This document shows, piece by piece, positions 56,662-64,000 of a DNA stretch of 64,000 nt (position 1 is the stretch's first letter; each line of letters begins with the position of its first letter). The position numbers and the translations under genes were made by a program. The stretch is from Branchiostoma belcheri (Eukaryota > Chordata > Leptocardii > Amphioxiformes > Branchiostomatidae). The notes below the pieces were generated by a model that searched no databases, was not told where the DNA came from, and saw only the letters and a program-made list of their open reading frames with translations. Location of the stretch: the NCBI RefSeq assembly GCF_001625305.1, contig NW_017804076.1, positions 874,030 to 938,029 on the forward strand. The letters are read 5' to 3'.

Positions 56662-59600
56662 TCATTTGTGAAAGGCAAAGTTGTGTAGTTCCTTTGCACA
56701 CTCTGCTTGTTCATCAATCATCTTACACAGAAAGTAAGCAACAACATTCAGTGCTTTTCCACCAAACCCTGTGATAGAAACTGTGGTTGAGAAGGCCCAA
56801 TTTGCCAGCCCCAGGGTCAGGAGGGTGCTGCTGTTTTCTGACAGCAGACTTGCTAAGGTACGGATGTTGTCAGGAGGGGTGGGGTCTGTGTCTTCTGACA
56901 ACAGCTTTGTGCACATGGGAAGATTTCTTTGTGCAAAGATCTTCAGTTCTTGTACGTCTGTACCAGATACTGCTGCTATCTTGGTGAGAGACGCTTCATC
57001 CAGCCCAAAACACTTTTGGGACAGCTCGCAGGCTTCACGGACTATTTCTGGAAAAGAAAGTGGACCATCACTGATTAACCTGTGTGAAGTATGACTACAT
57101 TTGTACATCCCTGTTTCATGTTCACATAATTAGGTCAGACTTACTTACTGGTAGTAAGCCTATTGTCTTTGGAACATTAACTAAATGTACATGTCAAATT
57201 CCTAGCCTCAACACTTGCAGTCACTATGATTTGCATAGGCATAGCATTAAGATTTGCTATTAAAAGTATTATAAGGGAGATCACATACCTATCTTGACTG
57301 GTGTTTCGACCAACAGACCAGGTCCCTGGTTGACATCCATGGCATCTACAGCCTGGACCCATGCCAGCTTCTTCAGAACACCTGCCTTTTTACTCACAAA
57401 GTCAGGGGACAAGTCTGGGCAGCAGATCACAAATGCCTGCAGGTGAAAATGTATGAACTTACAGTTGCAACAGGAGGTGTGTGTTGATAAAACATACTGC
57501 AATTGACCCAGTGTTCATGTAACACTTAAGAGAAGCCATGTGACAAGTCTCACTGGGTCAGTCTATTGAAGAAGACCAGAGTGACTGGTCGAAATATATT
57601 AAAGTGAGAACAACCCCTTGTGTTGGAACATTTGCTACAAATGTATGTGTAAAGTAGCTGTACCAGTATACCGGTAATAATACATTATGCAAGAATAGAC
57701 ATTACCTACTGTATGGAAAGTCTTTTACTATGTTAAAACATAGTACCTGTCGCTGTAAGTCATTGAGCCGAGACAGGATGGCTGTCTTCAGTCGGACCAT
57801 GTCAAGCTTACCCATCAGCATATCATCAGCTTCATCACTGATGATGAAGGTGCTGTTTGTACCCATCACCTCAGTGCTGCCTGCATTGTGCAGATGTTGC
57901 TGCAAGAAAGAGAAAAGATGTTTTAACATTACTACCTAACACTGAAATGGACTTGTTACAACCAAGGAGGTTAAAAATTTTAACCTTGTTACAACACAAG
58001 TTACAAAACTGACAAAAGAATTATTATAGTGAAAACCTTAGGACCTGTTACAGGGAATACATGTACATATGTAGCAGTCATATCAGTTGCATTTTTTGTT
58101 CAGTGAATATTGTTACCGGTAATACAAGTTAGCACAGAATGTTAAAATAATATGGGAAAATAAGATTTTTACATGTGACATGTTGCCAATGATATTAGAG
58201 AGATAAGTCATTTCAAACCTGAAGCTGCTTTGTTAGCTTGTGGCAGAGTTCCCTGTTCTCTGTGTCCTCAGCTGGAAGAGCAGCAGCAGCCCCTAGAGCA
58301 GCTGTATGGTCATGTTTTGATCCAACAAGAAGCACCTACAAATGCCAAGAAAGCATCAGATAACATTCAAGCACAAGCACTGCTATTGCAAATTATACTT
58401 GGATATTTTATTGACTCTGTTACCTTAATCATACAATAAGCATATCGGTATGTCATGTTAAAATCTTCATTTATCTGTAATCAGTTATTCATGGTAGAAT
58501 TCTTACTAGAGTATATGCACAATGTACAAGTTGGGAATACAGGCTTAGGACCTAAGTCAAAGACTAGTAATGTCAGCTTCATACCTTCTTACTCATCTCC
58601 ATAGCCTTGCTGGCCACCCAAGCTGCCTCCTCAGTCACTTTGTCTTGGCAGAAGACCAAAAACAGGTCACAGTCCTTCATCTTGTCTCCATGGAATTCCA
58701 TATACCGGGAAACATACAGGGCTCCGCTTTGTCCTGCAGACAAAGAGTAAAGTATGCATGTACCAGTCTGGGTCCTGTTAAAAGAACTGTTATACATGTA
58801 GGTTAAAGTTATGCATCACATCTCTGAAATAGATCTACAAATAATTGAGCTGACCCTTACATAATCACACTTCACATTTTTTTTACTGGTTTTCCATGTG
58901 CTTATGTTATGATGACATTCTGACTGGAAGTTTATCACATTACATACTAAGCAGGAAAGAAATAAAAGAAAAGTGTTGTAACTGATCCGTGAATAGTTTC
59001 ATCAGGTTGGTGAGACACTGAGTAAAGAGACACTTTTTACACAACCAAGTCTTTTATTCAGTCAACGTTTCAGTGACCGTCTGTCACCTTCCTCAGGGCA
59101 GTTCTGACTGGTTCACATTGCACTGCAGCACAGGTGTCGCTGCTATAGATGCATTCCCAAATGTACACACAAACTGTGATTGTGAACCAGTCAAAATTGC
59201 CTCGAGGAAGGTGACAGACGGTCACTGAAATGTCTGCTGAATAAAAGACTTGGTTGTGTAAAAAGAGTCTCTTTACTCATGTGTTACTGATATCAGACAG
59301 GTGTTACCAGGAGAAAGTGAGGCAGGTGGAAAGTGGACCACAGAGATGTTGCATGGGTGGCCTGGGTTGCGGTACACTGTTGCTTGGGCAGGGTCACTAG
59401 CCTGTGCTGGTCTCCTCAGGTTGTCAAGTCCAAGAAGGGATTGGCTGAATGTTGTGATGTCAGCATCTTCCTCTGCATCACCAATCACCCCTGTAAGTTT
59501 AAAGTGTCATCATATCTGTTAGCAACTATGTGTCATCATATCCTGTCAGCAGCTACCACCTGTTTTTTTCCGTACTCTGATAGGTTTGTAAATTACATAA

Positions 59601-62600
59601 CTGCTGAATCACAGACAGAAATTCTACAATCCTAAGTGATGTCCTTGATAGTATGTAGAGTCAAGAAATAAAGAAGCAATGATTGTAACTGTACAGTTGC
59701 TGTTACAGTATAAACAGTAACAAAATACAAATTTATAACAGTTGCAATCAGACATTGTAAGGTGTGACTTAAAAGCTTTGATATTGCCTTTGATTACTCA
59801 TTACGCTTGTGCATGGAATGAGCCTTGAGTGACCCTGTTGTACTATGATTGGACTAGGTTATATGTGTAATGTCACAACAAACATAATTATGCACATTGC
59901 CTCTTGACTAATTTGAATGTGAATTACCGAGTTGAATAGAGATGACTGCTGTCTTCCAGTCTGGTAAGGTTGGTTTGATGGTCCCTGTGCATCCATTGAG
60001 TGCCCTCAGTATGTCATCACTTGGTCTGCCGCTCTTACCCTCCTTCAGTGCAATTATAGGCATATCTTCCTGCTTTTCCAAAAGCATCAAGTTTCTGAAA
60101 GAAAATTTCTCAGATGTCAAATGTACCAAGACAATGAAACTTGTTCCAGCAACCACCTCTATAAGCCAGCCATCCAGCCATACATTGTAACAACATTTTT
60201 TCTTGGTTCTGGTTTTCCCTCCATATTACCAACTTGCCTAAGCCAACCATGCAAATGCGACCGTGACTGGCACTATTTGGAGCTGCACATGGCCCAACCT
60301 TTGCCTATGACAGCGGTGTGATTTTCAAGTATGTGGCAGATTTGATGAAAACTAACGCCAATATTGATGGCTAGTTTGCCATTGATTTTGACAGCATGAC
60401 AGTCTTTGCACAATGTAAAATGGCACGAGCTGGGAGGTATTGTAAAAAAGGAAGAAATCTTGTTTGCAGTTCACTCTTACACAGTTTTGCCATGTCACCA
60501 TGGTGTTTGTATAAGAAGACCACTTGTCTAAGACGACAATGTTTCCTCCAACCCCTGGGTGGTCGTCTTTAAGTTAAGTTAACTTAAGTTTGACTGCATA
60601 TTACAATCATGAGATATTACTTTGAAGTAAGATAGTTAAAACAAGAACAATTTCAATAAGCTCAACAAATTGGTAGGACATAGATGTTACATCTAAAAGT
60701 CAGTATTGCTGCCATCACGTATTTAATGTATACCGTATACGGTAGTCATATAAAGACATACAATTGCAAGTACTACTTACGTGACACAAATTCTGTAATA
60801 TGATTATCATGGTGGCTTTTGGATACAAAGAGATGGACCAAGATGACATGGTATATATAGGAGATTATCTAGCCTAGGGATAGTCTAATCATTAGTATAT
60901 ATTCTGTACCTGTCAGTCATGTCAATCTTGTCAATGGCATGGAGGATTGCTGTCCTGAGAAAGCTGATGTCCCATTTGTCTTCAACTATACTGTCGTATT
61001 GGACATCGACCACAAAGATGTCAGTTATGGCGATGTCATCAATGTTGGCTTTGAGGTCTTTATGGGCTTCCTGCAAGCACAGAATTCATGTGGTTGAATC
61101 AAGAATTCTTGCTCTATGTCATGACTTTAATTGGATTTTTTTGACAAACAAGTGATTATATATTTAGGATTCCATGATGGTGGTATGTCCTACCTTTCGA
61201 ATGCTGTCAATATACATGAGTTCGTCTTCATCCAGACATGTCCTGTGAGAAAAATACAATGTAATAGGTGAATAAAAGTAACCTGCATTACTTGAAAATT
61301 TACATGTTTTGCTTTTTCCATAGCAATGCATTGGTTTGACTGTAAATCTGCAGACCAATGTACGAAAATAAATTTTCAATTGGTATCTTTATAAAGTGTG
61401 TCATAAAGTGAGTAATATTTACCTTATGAACAGAACGTCCAGCTCCATCTCTTTAGCCTTTCTTGCAATTGTGAGCAGTCCTTCGCTGATGGGTTTTCCA
61501 ATGAACACCAAGAGCACACTGCATGCTCTCATGTCATCAGCAAAGCTCTTCATGTATGCCTCTTCATCGAAGGTTCTTCGAAACAGCTTCTTTTTCACAT
61601 GAGGAGGAGGGAGTTCCACAAGTACAACATTGTCTAATGTTGTGTGAAATCTGGTTTTTGTGATGGGTTTACTTTGATCTCCCTCCTCCTCTTGAAGCAA
61701 GCTGCCGAAGTACTTGATGAAGGATGTCTCTCCAGCATTTCCATCTCCTACAATGCCAATGTCGGCAGGCCTATCAAGATTGGAAATCATTTGAAGCATT
61801 CTAAGGCCACAGCAAGTAATGTTTATGGATGACATCTGTGTGCACATTCATTTTTGGCTCATTTTGAAAAAAAAAACAAGAAATTGTTTTGCCCTCTGAC
61901 CTGACCCAGTGGTTAACATGCCGAAAATGGGCAAATGTGTTGTAAATGCCTATAGGACCATCAGGGATCCAGCAAACTTGAGACACGATGGTCAATGTGT
62001 CTGATTGCAAATTCTGTACACTGACATGTTTCATCGTATCCAATCCAACCCAATATAGTAGCTGCCCATGATGGTATGGCTACCCGTTTGCTAGAATTTA
62101 ATTGAGGTCTTTACACATCTACGAGGACAGGTAACACTTTTGAGTACAAGAAAAAAAGATCTGTTTGGTTGTGATATTATATGTTTTGTCACCTCAGTTC
62201 TTGTTTAACCAGGGTTATGACCTCAAAATTTGAAAGAGCCTTCTTGTTTTTTTTCCCCGCCCTATAGAATTTACATGCTGTGGCCTTAACTGCAAAAGCT
62301 AAGTACAGATAACTGATGTATATTCTATGGTCATAGTGTTTTACCATCTGTTCTGAAGTGATTATCAGTCAGCAGATGCTAAATTGAGCAAGATATCTAT
62401 AATCCACATGCCTGTAGATTTAGTACTAGTACCTTAATCATATGAAAAGGAAGTAACTCGATATCATCATCATTAATAAGCATACTAGACATACATAGGC
62501 ATAAATAAACAAGCAACACCTAAATGATTTCTGTGTTCAATAAAATGCTTAGTTGGCTTTCTTTTAAGAGTACTAGAACTACAAGACTTAGTATACAAGA

Positions 62601-62997
62601 CAGATATCATACCCAACATCCTCGCTGAAAGCGAACTTGAACAGCTTGGTTGCACACATCTCCATCTCCTCGATGAACTTTCGTACGAGGAGCACTATCA
62701 GAGCAAAGGAAGCCGGAGCAGCAATGATGCCACCGATGATTGGAAGTGCTATCTTTGCAGTAACACTTGTTACTAATAGGCTAGCAATTGTGACAGAAGA
62801 TGCAGCAGCAGCAGCAAGATTTCGTAGTGCCACAGGACCACTGCTGTTCTTGATAGCATTCCACAGTGTCGAATTCTGGTTGCGAAACCTCATCAAGGTG
62901 AAAGCTGATTTGTTACAAATGTTGGCCAACTGCTCAAGAGATGCATCATCAATGTTAAAAGCTCTGCGCAGTGCCTTGTATGCTACAAACAGTGCCG
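56662..62997 (-). CDS. Tandem IRG GTPase, gene 2, partial (5' end outside window), 11 exons seen
   Basis: Exons (minus): 62997-62613, 61770-61423, 61242-61194, 61070-60910, 60094-59928, 59490-59308, 58733-58585, 58335-58219, 57899-57747, 57436-57289, 57047-56662; GT-AG and in phase, 748 aa seen. The first exon is the helical part of domain 1 (PIIGGIIAAPASFAL), exactly 385 bases as in gene 1. The exon with the first G domain is not found up to 64000, so it lies beyond the window or is lost. Domain 2 has GDGNAGETS where GxxxxGKS is expected, and ELPP for G3. Domain 3 has a heavily altered P-loop (GDAEEDADITTF), HFPP for G3 and SKHD for G4. The end (QKCFGLDEA, then DEQAECAKEL) matches gene 1. 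One gene 1 exon (46947-46741) is represented by two exons here (61242-61194 and 61070-60910). Confidence 0.85.
59019..59279. mobile_element. Long palindromic MITE in IRG gene 2
   Basis: Arms of about 100 bases starting TGAGTAAAGAGAC and ending in its near complement enclose about 60 bases of spacer. It carries 'gtgaccgtctgtcacctt' in both arms. Non-coding; would extrude or fold into a hairpin in RNA. Confidence 0.75.
61802..62288. mobile_element. GGCC-terminus MITE, family 3, in IRG gene 2
   Basis: Element 61805-62285 begins GGCCACAGCA and ends TGCTGTGGCC, flanked by TAA and TTA. It shares the GGCCACA start and an internal TATGGATGACATC with family 1. Lies 32 bases upstream of exon 61770-61423, close enough to affect its acceptor. 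Confidence 0.65.
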
Positions 62998-64000
62998 CTG
63001 TAAGTGGAAAAAAATCCAAATCAACCAATATTGACCATATATCATGATCATATTGTACATTATTGCAGATAAATACTGGACTGTGCATCCTAAACACCAT
63101 ATGACACCAATAACGCTGAAAATACAATTTCCTGAAAATGGTCAAACATGAAACTGCTCGTAAATGAGATTCTTTTGCAAAGCAAACAAATTTGCATAAT
63201 TATTGTGACTACATACAGTTCTAAAGTTTTGTTTGCTTCTCAAAATGAGCCAGGCACTGTATCAGGTTCTGAAGCTGCTGCCATGCTCACTGTGCGAGTT
63301 CATGGCAATTTAATTGTGTCTACTGGCGGCCAAAATTAAGAACTGAAAGGCTGATTTCTAAGATTCTGAAATCTTACCCAACATCAGAAGAGTGTATTTT
63401 TGGTCCAACAACTTGTTCATCAAATAATACTTATCACAGTTGACTATTCTCAGGTCTGGAACTGGTGTATTTTAGTGTTATTGGCGTTATAATCTCATAA
63501 TTATGGGCAATGGATATATAACATTACATGCCATTTACAAGAAGATGTTAGACTTCCCTGGTAGCTACTTTTTACCTTTGCCAAGAAGGTTATGTATGTT
63601 TTCAATGGCGTTTGTGTGTATGTCTGTCTGTAGTTATGCAAGATTTAACTGTGAAAATAAGACTATGTTCATACTAGTTAGCTGTTGAGATGTGTGTGTT
63701 AGAGTGTGTTGTTACTCCGTGAAGGAGGTCAGGACCTCCGGACGGAGTGTTGTAATCGGCTGATTTTTCATGTTCGCAGTCAAAACACTGGGTTCTCTTT
63801 GTGTAATCGGCACGCAATTTTACACGCCGTCTGCGGGCATGCCCGTGTTGATGCACGAATGTGTATTTTTGCCGTTGCTGCTTTCGCGGTCAATGTAATA
63901 TCGCAGACGCACCCCTACAATTACGAGGCGAATTGGAATGGTCCAGAAAAACGCGTTGTTTGGAATAGCAGTGGGGGGGGTAAAAGTTCATGCAGATACG
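62998..64000. other. Intron or upstream region of IRG gene 2, repeat-bearing
   Basis: No IRG G-domain exon found. A fragment of the 0.88-kb TIR element starts at 63573 (TACCTTTGCCAAGAAGG). A perfect 7-base-stem hairpin ACTCCGT/ACGGAGT with inner AGGAGGTC/GGACCTCC lies at 63714-63748. The region from 63700 is CpG-richer. Confidence 0.45.

Noticed and set aside
63141..64000. Search for the missing first G domain of IRG gene 2
   Set aside because: No GxxxxGKS, DFPG or SKFD motif was found on the minus strand, so the exon lies outside the window or is absent.

Overview
This is a eukaryotic genomic window: genes are split by GT-AG introns, CpG-rich promoters sit beside AT-rich intergenic DNA, and DNA-transposon relics are abundant. 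The spliced proteins are animal-like. The gene content, a SINE, DIRS and Harbinger relics, and very frequent 'acatgta'-type words suggest a lancelet (Branchiostoma-like) or another marine invertebrate deuterostome. The species is inference, not proof. Runs of N at 1-240, 15966-15985 and 29663-29703 are assembly gaps.

Layout. (1) 241-20.9 kb is gene-poor. It holds a few minus-strand exon candidates of an unrecognised gene, two Harbinger-like elements (6.2-6.9 and 12.9-13.7 kb), a tRNA-derived SINE and a broken LINE reverse-transcriptase tail. (2) 21.1-27.9 kb (+) is a complete ten-exon PDIA4/ERp72 gene (650 aa, three CGHC thioredoxin domains, KEEL C-terminus) with an ERSE-like site upstream. 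(3) 29.2-33.9 kb (-) is a nine-exon HROB homologue (about 897 aa), which in vertebrates recruits the MCM8-MCM9 helicase; it is tail-to-tail with PDIA4. (4) 34.8-38.9 kb (+) is a seven-exon RING and coiled-coil protein (542 aa), head-to-head with HROB. (5) 40.3-51.5 kb (-) is a twelve-exon immunity-related GTPase (IRG) of 1101 aa with three tandem G domains. Only the first keeps a normal P-loop. (6) 52.7-54.6 kb is a 5'-truncated DIRS-like tyrosine-recombinase retroelement nested inside a MITE. (7) 55.78 kb is an orphan second copy of the terminal exon of the RING gene. (8) 56.7-63.0 kb (-) is a second, paralogous tandem-IRG gene whose 5' end lies beyond the window.

The most notable story is the tandem-IRG pair. 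Both proteins carry extra G domains whose nucleotide-binding motifs are broken, joined to a normal domain in copy 1. The duplicated RING exon marks the edge of the tandem duplication that created the pair. Introns of both IRG genes are loaded with MITEs, many sharing a GGCCACA terminus and 3-bp target duplications. PDIA4 works in ER oxidative folding, HROB in homologous recombination; I see no functional link among the neighbours beyond possible promoter sharing between HROB and the RING gene.
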